NCBI GenBank assembly: GCA_000697055.1
Contig: JNDT01002247.1
Span: 1-64,000 of the forward strand
From: Saksenaea vasiformis B4078
Lineage: Eukaryota > Mucoromycota > Mucoromycetes > Mucorales > Saksenaeaceae
Length of the DNA: 64,000 nucleotides
Direction: 5' to 3'
Part shown: positions 1 to 10,650 of the stretch, piece by piece
How positions within the stretch are numbered: the first letter of the stretch is position 1
Layout: every line of letters begins with the position of its first letter
The notes under the pieces: generated by a model
Databases searched by the model: none
Told to the model about the DNA's origin: nothing
Seen by the model: only the letters and a program-made list of their open reading frames with translations
Position numbers and translations under genes: made by a program

Positions 1-1
1 T

Positions 2-166
2 AGTTCATTTGATGACCCCCTGACAGTTAGTAATTACTGGCACCGACTTGGTAAAAAAGAACCTCCAAAATATGGCAATGGCAAGCGCAGTAGGACTACC
101 ATAGCAAGCTCCTCACGCGGTCCAGCTAAAGTTAGCAAGCGTCAGAAAATCCCCTCCAGAAAATAA
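2..166 (+). CDS. C-terminal end of an unknown protein (5' truncated by the window)
   Basis: An open frame enters from the left edge and runs 54 codons to a TAA at 164-166. The tail is strongly basic (KRSRTT, KVSKRQK), as in a nuclear localisation signal or a disordered C-terminus. No domain can be recognised. It could be the end of a real gene or of a transposon protein, since the next 15 kb are rich in mobile-element remains. Confidence 0.35.
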   Translation, partial: SSFDDPLTVSNYWHRLGKKEPPKYGNGKRSRTTIASSSRGPAKVSKRQKIPSRK

Positions 167-1320
167 ATCGTGCGCAATCAAAGAAGCCACATCGGCTAAA
201 AGCCTGGGGGAGGGTGATGTTGTATCCAGACTTCTTTGTCATACATTTACTAGCACAATGTATACTCAGCATTACTCCGTCAGTTTGGTTAATTGGATAG
301 TAAATTATAATTCAGTCCCCAGTTCTTTTACACAGAATAAAACAATCCTGACCGAGTCTCACGTACTCTACCCGCCTGATTCTTGACACCAATTAACCGA
401 CACTTCAGCAATGCTACCCGCACCTCCTAGTACCTATGCACTTCTTCATTTTAAGAGCCGTTCGGATGCAGCATCTTTTTACTATGTATATAACATACAA
501 AAGAACTTGATTTGTAAAAAGATTCAGAACATCGCCATTAATCCCAGCCTACGCGATAACGTTCCCGTCCGATACGTAAGTCTGTAGTATGTAAGCACTA
601 ATATCGACATTTATAGCACTTATATTGTGTAGGAATCCAATGTACAGCCACGAATGACTTCATTTACATCTGCCTGCAAATGTGCTACTGATGATAACTA
701 CAATCAACAAAATGACGACACCGTTGATAACAGTATTCATGGCAACGACGGCGGTATTGCTGCGGACAACAATCTCCAGAACACCACCACCGCTGATAAC
801 AACATTCATGACGATACCTCCATCACTACCGGTGATAACGATGGCAACGACTGGCTCCCTGACGTTGAAAATGCCAAAAGGAAGCTGAAAAGGAAAATTA
901 TGGAGAAGGAAGATGAATTACACGATCTACGTAAAAAGTTGAAGGTGTTAGAAGATCTCACATATGCGTCATCAATTGAATAAGTCACTGAAGTGTGTAT
1001 TTCTTTTCGGTTTGGGCATCAGTAGATGGTATTAGGTCATGAAAGGAGGAGCAAATTCCGATGCATGACGAAGTCGTGCACGCCAAAAGGTCGTTGCGCA
1101 TCTAAGGTTAGAATAGCAAAAGTTGGAGAAAACCCGCTCAGCACGCACTAATTAGTCGGGGCGTGCTGATGGGGAAATAAAGAAAAAACAGTTTTTCCTG
1201 ATAAACAACCTCTCCATTATTTTCACGTCGAAGACACTGCATACTACAGTAGCTATCTCATAAATTTCTTGTAAAGATTACTGTACTGAATTTGGAATCA
1301 ACCTTTGCGTCAGATAAATA
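167..1320. other. Intergenic stretch with one doubtful small ORF
   Basis: No recognisable gene. An ORF at 654-983 (plus, 109 aa) begins with a low-complexity Asp/Asn/Thr-rich part and ends in a short heptad-like basic segment (KRKLKRKIMEKEDELHDLRKKL). That segment could form a coiled coil. It has no splice partners, no clear promoter and no recognisable homologue, so it is kept only as a possibility. Confidence 0.3.
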
Positions 1321-1321
1321 T

Positions 1322-2075
1322 TATGAGACGTTCAAGCCGAATAATTTTACGTGCTGGAAAGTGATGCGACTTTGCGCTGGGAAGCAAGTCGTTTTGCGTT
1401 AATCGAAGGAATAGTTCGCGCCTGGATAACCAGAGTCTTGCATTAAGTCGCTTCAGTGATGGATTTCTCGGTATCCCATCGGAAGCAGTAAAAATGTCTC
1501 ACGATAAGGACAGGTTCCACCCAAAATGGTCCGTATTTAAAGGGACGCATGAATTTCCTTTTTTTTTTTTTTTTTTTTTGGCTCAATCCTTCAAAAATGT
1601 ACAGGATCATTCATTCTCCATGTTTATATTTAGCCTACAAGATCTCTGATCGAACCACCTTAGCTGAGTGAGCTCCTTCTTGTCACATTCGGCAAGCGCA
1701 ATGAGATCCATTTGTATGCACAGTTGTCACTTATTCTTACATCCTTCAAGTCCTCGCCAGATGCTGCATCGTCCAAGTCCTCTGTAGTGCTTCAAAAACT
1801 CGGCCGTATGACCATTTTCCATGTTTACCGGGCCCACCGGTCCGAGGTGCGGCGCCGATCCCCACCATCAGGCGGGAATACCCTTCGGGGGTAAGTGAAT
1901 TGGCACCAAGTTATCTTCATTTTACTAACCGTGAATGAATTCTTATGCTGACGGAATAAATTTTGCGTCCATCTGGGGACCAAGTTGATGTAAGTAGTGT
2001 ATAAATTTGTTGCCAATTTATATACTGATAACCGTATATTTCGTCCCTTCCTTAGCGCAAACCTGGCTTGCGCTT
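1322..2075. repeat. Dispersed repeat, copy A
   Basis: One of about six diverged copies of a non-coding repeat in this window, all in the same orientation. Landmarks in order are ggaatagttcgcgcctgg, cccatcggaagcagtaaaaa, gataaggacaggttccaccc, a T-run followed by a 'ggctc' box, a GC-rich patch with cttcggggg, and ataaattttgcgtcca. The other copies lie near 10.13, 13.69, 14.64, 39.27 and 48.85 kb. The order of blocks matches copy D best. It has no coding capacity, so it is a non-autonomous element or solo-LTR-like sequence of unknown class. Confidence 0.6.
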
Positions 2076-2369
2076 CGATAACTCTCGCCCCAATCCCCGT
2101 TGCTTCCACTCCGTCCTCGGATGTGGAGTCCCACCCGATGAAGGAGACGTGTATCATTACTTAAACCAAAAACAATTTTTACGTACCCACCCAAGCACGC
2201 CAAAAAAAAAAAACGGGCCGTTTCGACGGTGTAAAAGGTGTTAGTTTTATTATTTCTGAGAATAAAAGCGTGGCTTGAGAGGTCGAACCCACATCCTCTG
2301 ACTGCGTTCCAGCAACTGGTGGAGTATTTCGACGGGTTTCGTAGAAATTAATAGTCACATACTTTTCTT

Positions 2370-2820
2370 TTTGGCCATCTCTCGTCGTGGCAGACATCCT
2401 TTTTCTTCCTTTTTCTTTCTGGCCATCTCTTGTGGATGGCATTAGGTCTGCTTTCGTGGCAGACATCCTTTTTCTTCCTTTTTCTTCCTTTTTCTTTTTG
2501 GCCATCTCTCGTGGATGGCATTAGGTCTGCTTTCGTGGCAGACATCCTTTTTCTTCCTTTTTCTTTTTGGCCATCTCTCGTGGATGGCATTAGGTCTGCT
2601 TTCGTGGCAGACATCCTTTTTCTTTTTGGCCATCTCTTGTGGATGGCATTAGGTCTGCTTTCGTGGCAGACATCCTTTTTCTTCCTTTTCCTTTTTGGCC
2701 ATCTCTCGTGGATGGCATTAGGTCTGCTTTCGTGGCAGACATTCTTTTTCTTCCTTTTTCTTTTGGTCATCTCTCGTGGATGGCATTAGGTGTGCTTTTG
2801 TGGCAGGCATTTTGGGTGTG
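2370..2820. repeat. Minisatellite of about 60-81-nt units, each with two hairpins
   Basis: About seven tandem units. Length varies through the number of cttccttttt blocks. Each unit contains GCCATC-TCTCGTG-GATGGC, then ATTAG, then GTCTGC-TTTCGTG-GCAGAC, i.e. two 6-bp-stem hairpins with 7-nt loops ending in TCGTG, separated by a pyrimidine tract on the plus strand. Long frames cross the array on both strands, but these only reflect the repeat unit and are not called as genes. The last unit is diverged (tgtgctttTgtggcaggc). Confidence 0.85.
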
Positions 2821-3084
2821 GATTGCTAATCACCTCCTCGTGGTCACATCTGGGCAACCATTATCTTCAAGTAATGGGCTAAGTATTAGCAGCTTAATTA
2901 ACTGAGTGTACTATTTCTCCACTTCTGGTAAAGTGTTGCTAAAAAGTAAAAGTAATGTCACTATCGAATGAAAATCAATGTCGCTATTTTTTCTTGGCGC
3001 TGAAGATCATACTGACACACCTAAATGCTACCATCCTTAGTATGACCAAGCCGTTGCTCCCATCTTGAGTGATACAATAATAAC

Positions 3085-4700
3085 ACTGTGGTTGTTGGTT
3101 TCGATTATGAATGGAATTATGAACAGGCAGCGCGAACAATCGGCAAAGTAGCTCTCGTACAGATAGCATATAAGCATATGGGTTATTTGATTACAGCGTC
3201 CACTTTGGAGGATGGTCGTGTCTTCCAGAATGTCCAAAAGTTGAGTGAATGCTGCGTGTTCGCGCATTAGACATCGTCTCTTTCAAAGGACCTTTTCTTA
3301 ATAAAACGAGTGTTTCCTTTTTAGAAACATTTGTGCTGTCGTACAGTAGCAATCATTTCAATCAACTGTATTTCTTAGAACAGTTGGGGTTGCTGGGACA
3401 TTGCATATTTATTCGTCACACTATTACACTGAAAAAAATGATGTTGGACGAACCAGCCTTACAAGATATTGGACTGAGGTCAACCTTGTTCTGAAAGTCG
3501 TTGATATCTTATCATTGAACCTAAACCACCTCCCGTTCACATTGCTGTGTGCTCGAATAGAATCACTGTGAGTAAGCGAAATCGTGCAATTGGGTCCTGA
3601 TTGTGTCGCACCCCTTTTCTGCATCTTCTCAACAAAAGACACCCACTGCTCGTATTTACACATTAACGGTATGTTAATTCTTGCTGTCAAGGCTGATAAT
3701 AGCTAGTACTTGGATAGAATCTCAATTAATTGATGGTTGTCGCTACCGATTTGGTTCTATTCCGGTGCATACAAACTTTCCATTCTCTTAATGTTGTACC
3801 AATTTTTCCCTCAGCGGTTACTGTACATTTGCAAACGAGTGAGACGTTTTTTACTCCATCCCCGAAAAGTAATGAAAATCGACCATACAGTTTATAAAGG
3901 AATGCCAAACGGGTATCATCTACTTCCCGAAAATGGCGTAACTGCTTGGGTCGAATAAGTAGATGCCAGGTAAAGGACACCTCTGACGATGCTGATTTCC
4001 GCCATACATCAAGCTGAAATCCTTGTCGTGCTAAGTTGAAGAAAGCCCGCGCCGGTCATCCGCGCAAAAAGCAGCATCCATGCCCATGTTGTACGCTTCT
4101 ATATACCTAGCACAGCAGTTGTAATACGTTCGGAACTTTATGAACGTCTGCCCAGGAGGAGAAGGATTTTCAAAAGCAAATTGGGGGGGGAGGACATTAT
4201 TCGAGACCTTTGTATGTGTAGTCGCAATGTTTGTGCACATCTGCCTAGTACCTACAATAAAGAGTACCTGAAAATAACCCCACTCGTCCAAAAACGGAAG
4301 AATCTCAAGATGTGAATGAAGATGGGGAAACTGTGGAGATTGGCAAGGGTCTGGTCAATTATTCCTTCATGGAAATTTTAACAATGTAGATAGGAAAAAG
4401 CAGTGGTACAAACAGTTCTCGAAGGATTCTGCCACGAATAATCGCATCATTGATCGAGCAAATGAATGGTATACGAACTAAGCATATCAAATGTACACGT
4501 TGGTGGGCTTATGTCTATGATCAATGTCTTCGTGAGATTCATAAACTCTGCGAAAGGTAATGAGTCATGGCATATAATAAAGCAGAGAAGCGGACTGTGC
4601 AGGAAAGGATTTGCCTTCGGACAGCCAAGACCGCCCATCACCAGCCTTTTTTTTTACCGCCTGACAGCGGCGACCTATGGTGCACTGCGCGTTTGAAGCG
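3085..4700 (+). pseudogene. Decayed fragment with a 3'-5' exonuclease-like motif
   Basis: The frame starting at 3088 reads VVGFDYEWN followed by KVALVQIAYK and YLI. This resembles motif I (D-x-E) and the next strand of DEDD-type (Werner-like) 3'-5' exonuclease domains, which in fungi occur in many transposon-linked proteins. The frame stops at 3270. Further broken plus-strand frames follow (for example RDLCMCSRNVCAHLP and KRKNLKM near 4.2-4.3 kb, and a frame at 4466-4696) with stops between them. It is read as a dead gene or element. The family of the later part is unknown. Confidence 0.35.
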
Positions 4701-5740
4701 AGTTGGTATGGTACAGAAAGCTTGAAAAACGTACCCTTAACCGGTGACGCATGGTATTAAAACTGGTATCCAGTATAGAATTGACTGGGGTGACTTTTCC
4801 GATATATGAATGATTTGTGAAGTATGAATGATTAATAACGAACCTAATAAAATGATTAGAAATTACTGAGAATTTAGGGATTTGCTTACCTTAAGTATCA
4901 AACCGTACTATTTACGGTGATACGTGCACTTTCGTGCACATGGACCACAGGAAAGCAGGTAACAAGCCATATATGACATTTCCAGAGTCCGAGCCAATTT
5001 CAGTCGATCAAAATCAGTAACGATTTTGTCAACTGAGTGTAACTTTCTGAAGCCTTTAATCGCCATCCTGCAGTCCAAATCCATATCTAAAGAAAGTACT
5101 ATGAAATAGCTTGTTGCATGATCATAAATAAAGAGTACTTATCAGAAAATGGTGTCTCTGATCTTTCCACAACATATGTAGCTGCAAAGAAAAGAGAGGT
5201 GAAAAGCATTGTCTGATTTTCAACTTGATTCATCTTTTCCTAGCTTTATCATAAGTCTATTTGCCCATAGATATAGTTTATGGGCTATGAAGGATGCTAT
5301 CGGAGGTTCGTATATGTGACAAATGCTTATCTTTGGGAGACAAGGACGTTCACGAAAAGAATAAGGCATTCATTCTTCGTTGAGCTTGCACGACTCTTGA
5401 TAATAAGCGATACGTTAGTTGTATGCGGTTTTTACAAAAGTAATATTTACTTTTGGAGACGCATTTGGGAGAGGAGAAGAAAGAAGTTGTTCCCAAAAGA
5501 GATATTTGTTGGACTGATACCATAGAGCAGTAACATAACACAGTAGAGGCATCCATCAAAGAATTCCATTATCACCAATCGACCAAATGGCGTATATATT
5601 TAATTCGTTGAGCGTATGCTAGGAACCTTATTCGGAATACAAAGCGATCATGCATGCTTGTTTAACTATGTCCGCTTAAGGACAGGTAAATCCAGGAAGA
5701 TCATGTCAGCTGGCTGTCCCAACCAAAAATCCCCAGTGCC
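4701..5740. other. No gene seen
   Basis: AT-rich sequence with only short unsupported frames, the longest at 5280-5525 (plus) with no recognisable motif. Confidence 0.5.
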
Positions 5741-5746
5741 GACAGC

Positions 5747-7385
5747 ATGGCTTCTTCCGCTACCAAACAGAATATCAACGGCGGAACGCCAACTACCACC
5801 TTCACCACGGCTCATTCACACCCAACCAAGGAACCTTCCAAGATCTCGTTCAGATCTTACTCTCAGGTCGCGAAGGGCCCAGCGGTTTCACTGTTCACCA
5901 CGTCCAAGTTCTCTCCATTGGCATCTGGACTCTCCTCTTCGCCATCACCATCATCGTCGTCATCGTCATCAAGTTCGACACCGGCTGCACCAGCCTCCTC
6001 TACCTCAGACAACCAGCGACGCGTATGGAGTCATGCGTCCGAACAGTTCAGTGTGTTATTCGATGTTACGAATACACAGATAACACCCTCGCAGTTCTAC
6101 AAAACGGCACGTGTAGCCTACCCTGCTGGGGTTCGGCCTCGGAGTGCTCACTCACCAGGAAAACAATCGCATTCTCATTGAGCTCATCTTGACCTCTCAG
6201 GAGAACGTTGACCTCGCCTGCAAACAAGGGCTCCTTGTCGATGACACGCTCTTCCGCAATCCATCTGTTGCCCGCTGACATTTCTGTCACTCATGTCCGG
6301 CTGAGCAGACTCCCGATTCTGCCTCAAGATAAACTGGAGGCTGGTCTACGGGCTGTACTCTCGCGCTTTGGAGAAATTTTGGATCTTGGTCTTTACGCTG
6401 AACCCAATGGGGGTTTCTTTATGGGCATCGGCTGTGCCGTATTGGCCTCTGCCCCGGGACATCAATACACTCCACTCTCTCATCGCCTCGCCTGGTTCGA
6501 CCCCGCGGACGGCTCGAGCACGATCTCTGCTCGCAGTTTCTTTGCCTCCTGGAGTAACATGCCCGTTCATTGCCGCTACTGTCATGAATGTAGCAGTGCT
6601 ACAGATAGGTCTTCATGACCTTGTGTGTGGATTGGCCACTACTTGGCGACGATTAAGATAGCGACGATATTGCATTCAATACCATTTGTATATATTTGCC
6701 ACCTTTCACTCACACCACACTTTTTCCGTCTCTGCTTACCACCACAAGTCCTTCCGACCTTGCCGCCCCTTCCCACATCCCTTTCCGTACAACCATTGCT
6801 AGCACACCTAGAAGAAGCTCCCCCCGACCGTTCGCAAAGCTCACCTCGCGCCAGTTCCGCCGTCTTGCCGCCGCAGACCTTCCTCGTCCTACCACTCATC
6901 GTCCCTTGCGTCCCGCTGCCTGGAATCGTTGTTGGAGTCTCCCACTCAGTCATTCCGTCCGCAACGTGTGGTTCCGCACTCTTCATGGTCGGCTACCTGT
7001 CCGCCAGTTTCTTCACCACATTAACCCGACCCGTTTCCCTACCGAACTCCGTCCCGTCTGACTTGCAGTCCTCGACGACATCGATCATTTCTTGTTCGCT
7101 TGTCGGTCCAAGTGGACAGTCTGGTACGCTCTTTGGACAGACTGGCTTCTCACACCACCTTCCTTGACTTCCGTTAAGCAGGCTATCTTCTTGCTGGACC
7201 TTCCCCCAACCCGCCCTCCATAGGGAGTGGCCAAGTCGTCGCATGTATTCTTGAAGCTGTGGCGCTGCCATTGGAGACTGGTGTTCGACGATATCCCCTT
7301 CTTGGCTGACTCCACTCAGACCGTGGCCCGCACATTGCTAAGCCGCTGCAACCGGACGAACCAACTTGCGACGATCCCGTAGCTA
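5747..7385 (+). mobile_element. Dead LINE-type (non-LTR) retrotransposon, internally deleted
   Basis: The left part is ORF1-like. A Ser/Pro-rich N-terminus starts at the ATG at 5747, and the protein can be followed only by changing frame twice (near 6120 and 6270). It ends in CRYCHE, a zinc-knuckle start. The endonuclease and most of the reverse transcriptase are absent. The right part (about 6837-7382) is one frame encoding the C-terminal region of a LINE reverse transcriptase: HSVRNVWFR, then IDHFLFAC, then KWTVWYALW. This frame is broken by TGA at 7059, where the family usually has the second Cys of a C-x2-C zinc motif, and by TAG near 7221. It is inactive. Confidence 0.65.
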
Positions 7386-7606
7386 CCACCTGTCCTCCAT
7401 CCCTTAGTCTTAGTTATCATGCTCCACTTCCCCTGCCCTTAGTAATAGTGCATAATTTTCGATGTTGTCCAGACCACTCATTGTGACGTGCGATGCAAAT
7501 AAAATTCGAGCCCAGCTCCCGTACAAAAGAAAATCCCTCGAGTGACACAAGCACTGTACTGTGCTGTGGATCGTTGTCTTGGTGACTTTCTTCCCTTCAA
7601 CAAAAG

Positions 7607-8421
7607 ATGCCACCAGCGGAAACGTACCGGAACAGGAAAAGGAAACGGTTGGCCGAAGAGGAAGAGGAAATGAACTTAGCGAAAGGGCCGATTTGCCCTA
7701 TATGTATGCAAGACTACGTTAATCGGACGTTTATACGATCTTGCTTTCATTCATTCTGCTTCGTTTGTATTCGACAATGGATCAACATCGCATCTACATG
7801 TCCATTATGCAAACAGAAGATCGAACACCTTGTATATAATGTCAATGACGAAGACAATACCTTCCAAGAATATACGCTTGCAGACAAACCTAAAGATGAG
7901 AAGCATGATCCACCACTGGAACCTGCCATTTTGACACCGCAGGAGCGGCTTCGTCTTGAGCGATCACGAATCTACCGACAGTCATTAGTACCTACCTATC
8001 CTTCACCGCCTTCCCCTCAATTAGCGCGCATACAGCACGTTTCGCCAGAGAACATGCCTCGGGTAAAAAGAGCATACATCTTACCCAATGCAAAACACGC
8101 TGAGATTAAATTATCCAGGCTTCCATATTTATTCAACGTGAGCTGCCAGCAGTGATGGGAGACCTATACGATCCCTTCATAGAGGCACACATAAAAAATA
8201 TACTGCTTATACCCTACCACAAAAGTCGAAAGGAAAGAAATTGCAAGATGGCAATGGATGATCCTGACATTATCAACCAGTTGGCTGAATGGATCACCGA
8301 CGACGACAATGAAACGATAGCACGAAGGTTCATCACAGAATTAATGGCATTCCTAAGGAGCGGGAGTAATTACAACTCATTTGTATCTAGCACAGTTTAT
8401 CAAACCCCATCAGCATCATAA
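7607..8421 (+). CDS. Topors-like RING-finger E3 ubiquitin ligase
   Basis: Two exons, 7607-8062 and 8119-8421, joined across a 56-nt GTAAAA..CAG intron, give 252 aa. Residues 30-72 form a C3HC4 RING (CPIC..CFHSFCFVC..CPLC), which binds two zincs and recruits an E2. The stretch after the splice (ASIFIQRELPAV) and the C-terminal LAEWI..FITELMAFLRSG match the helical region after the RING in Topors/ICP0-like ligases. The first exon alone would read through to a stop at 8155 and lose this region, so splicing is well supported. The N-terminus is basic and acidic (KRKRL, EEEEE), suggesting a nuclear protein. No neighbour suggests its substrate. Confidence 0.85.
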
Positions 8422-9120
8422 ACGATTCACCGGATATATTTCAGTTCATCAAGATGAACTGTTTACCGATTTCGCATCTACCTATAAAAGTACATTTCCT
8501 TTGTGATTGATGTGTAGAGAAATACCTACCTTCTGCAGAGGGGAAACATCTACAGTTTCCGTCAGAATCGAAGTGAGAGACAAATTGATCTAGGTGGAAA
8601 TCTTACAAGACTGTCGTGTGTATCTTTGACAATAACATCGACATACTGGCCAAGACAATCCGGAGTGCTGTTTGTTCTTCCGTGACTTGTGTCGTGTGTA
8701 CATTTCCTGGATTTCCCAGCGTCGGATCTGGCGATCGTAGGTTTCTTGAACATTGGGCGGAGAAGAAGACGGCCAACGACTCCAATATTAGCACATATCC
8801 TGTAGGTATGACTTTAGCGACCTTCGTTTGATTTTTTTGCACGTTTCGTGCCCGGAAAGCTGCGCTGGCTCTATGAAGCAGGTTCCTGATGGGACATTCT
8901 CGACTCAAGCTATCCCGCCAGAAAGCTATGGTAGTAAAGAACCTGTAGAACAGAAAATTAGTGTAATCCATTCTCACTGAGTGAGCACACATAAAAAAGA
9001 AAAAGAGAAAGAGAGGGGGATGGTGCAGTCGACGTGTCGCTTTCAGTGAACAGTTACATATCTATAAATAGCAAGCTGATTTCTGACAGGTTGTCTTCCC
9101 GGAGTAAACAGAAGTCAGTA
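8422..9120. other. Intergenic, no supported gene
   Basis: Overlapping minus-strand frames (8562-8753, 8603-8992) have no recognisable domain and no consistent splice model. The sequence at 8998-9018 is a purine run (aaagagaaagagagggggat). Confidence 0.45.
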
Positions 9121-9139
9121 ACATCGCCTGTTCTCCTTT

Positions 9140-9215
9140 TTTAATATATTACACTTTTTCCAGCAAGTAAATCCGTCCTTTGCAGGAAGTAAATCCATCC
9201 AATGGTGAGAACAGA
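9140..9215. repeat. Short block repeated in inverse orientation near 14.59 kb
   Basis: The stretch around agtaaatccatccaatgg and gtgagaacagaag recurs as its reverse complement at about 14590-14650 (ctgttctcaccattgg, atggatttacttgctgcc, aaggacggatttac). Within the block the words gtaaatccgtcc and gtaaatccatcc form an imperfect direct repeat. It may be a terminal part of the adjacent Tc1/mariner remnant. Confidence 0.55.
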
Positions 9216-9267
9216 AGTCATGTTGCACGAAAAGTAAATTCGCCCTAGCGGAAAGTGAATTCATCTG

Positions 9268-9955
9268 ATGGCAAGAATGAAATTCAAAATGGTAGAAGCA
9301 ATGCAGGTGGAAAAGGAGATAAAGCCTGGTACTGTTAGGAGGGAGACATCTATGAAGCGGAATCATACACGCTATGCTGATCAGGACAAAGTGATGTCCT
9401 TAAAGATAATATTTGAGAAGTGTCTGAGCGCGGCTGCTGCTGCAAAACGGCTTGGGATTCACATTCGTACAGCACAAAAATAGGCTGAACAGTACGAGAG
9501 GGATCCTAACAGTGTTTTTGAGAAACGGAGAAAGACTGGTCGTCCATGCATTATCAACGAGAAGCACAAAAAAATTGTTCTTTGAATGCATTGATACGAA
9601 TCCTCCAATCGTCTTGGACGACGTGATGAAGCATTTAAAACAAATATTCACAGAATTAAAAGTATTCGAAAGTTGCTTTGTTTGATTTTGTAAAGAAACA
9701 TTGCGACTTATCTCCCGTTTTCAACCCATAGATCGGAACAGCGAGGAAAAGATTCAATAACGCCTGGATTGGGTTCATAAATGGGAAATAACTGACATGG
9801 ATAATCACAACCAACCGCGTCTTTCTTGATGAATCTGCGTTCCATATTAGTCTGAAACGTAGCATGGCATGGCCAGAGAAAGGTTTTCCCGTACGGGAAT
9901 TACTAGGGACACTCCAACGGGACATTCCGGTACCCCAAATTCTGAGCTGCTAGTA
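9268..9955 (+). pseudogene. Dead Tc1/mariner (IS630-type) DDE transposase
   Basis: The frame at 9268 holds the helix-turn-helix part (AAAAKRLGIHIRTAQ, then a TAG where Trp is usual, then QYERDP.FEKRRKTGRP). After a frameshift near 9580 comes DTNPPIVLDDVMKHL..FTELKV. After more stops comes VFLDESAFHI (about 9815-9850), the strand carrying the second catalytic Asp of IS630/Tc1 transposases. The third catalytic region and any intact frame are missing. Such transposases cut and paste DNA at TA sites, but this copy cannot. No clear terminal inverted repeats could be fixed by eye. Confidence 0.7.
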
Positions 9956-10019
9956 AAATAGAAGTGTCGTTAGTTGCCATAATAAGGTGTAGTGCAGTAC
10001 GGAAATAGCGAAGCGTCTC

Positions 10020-10070
10020 ACAGTGGAGTGTTCTACAGTGGAGCACTCCGTAGCAGAGTCGGATACACTA
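10020..10070. repeat. Inverted repeat next to the transposase remnant
   Basis: ggagtg..cactcc arms within cagtggagtgttctacagtg and the following gagcactccgtag. It may be a residue of a transposon end, as it lies just downstream of the dead transposase. Confidence 0.35.
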
Positions 10071-10129
10071 CGTTAAGCACTCTATATAAAAATATTTGGT
10101 GAAAGAATAAGTTGAGAAGCATTTTAGGG

Positions 10130-10650
10130 AACAAAACGTGAAAATGTTTCACGATGAGTTCATACCAGAATAATCCGTATTTAAAAAGATGCATGAACCT
10201 TTTTTTATTCTTTGACTCTGTTCAACTTTAACGTCCCCGGTAAGAACCTCAATCCATTACATCTGCAAGATTATTCATGTTTTCTGCCTCTTATTTAGGC
10301 TGCATCACCTCTGTCCCGAGCCGTCTTGGCCGTGTGTGTAACTTATGTTCACCACTTAAGTAAGTAAACGTTATCATACTCAGTATCACTGATTTCTTTT
10401 TTGTGATGGATCGCCAGACGATGGATCGCTTCAAGTCCTCTGCAGACCGTCCCACAATCGCCCGCTCCTAGATGCCGACCGTCCTCCCTCTACCCGCTCC
10501 CACCGCTTCGGTGCGGGGTTGGGTCACCGTGTAATCGCTGGATTACCCCTTCGGGGGGATAAGTAAAAGACCTCAAAGCATCTTTCATTTACTAACCATG
10601 AGTTATTTTTTATGCTGCTCGAATAAATTTTGCGTCCACTGGACATCTAT
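10130..10650. repeat. Dispersed repeat, copy B
   Basis: Shares with copy A the blocks at 10150-10230 (aatccgtatttaaaaagatg, T-run, tttgactctg), cttcaagtcctctgcaga, the cttcgggggg patch near 10550, and ataaattttgcgtccactgg near 10625. The left part (tggataaccagag block) is missing, so this copy is partial. Confidence 0.5.

Noticed and set aside
2179..2905. Several long overlapping ORFs on both strands across the minisatellite
   Set aside because: They only translate the repeat unit, whose length keeps frames open. No start context, splicing or homology.
8562..8992. Minus-strand frames with YDRQIRRW resembling the start of an E1-like (SAE1) protein
   Set aside because: The match is limited to about eight residues; the following sequence does not fit the family and no splice model extends it.
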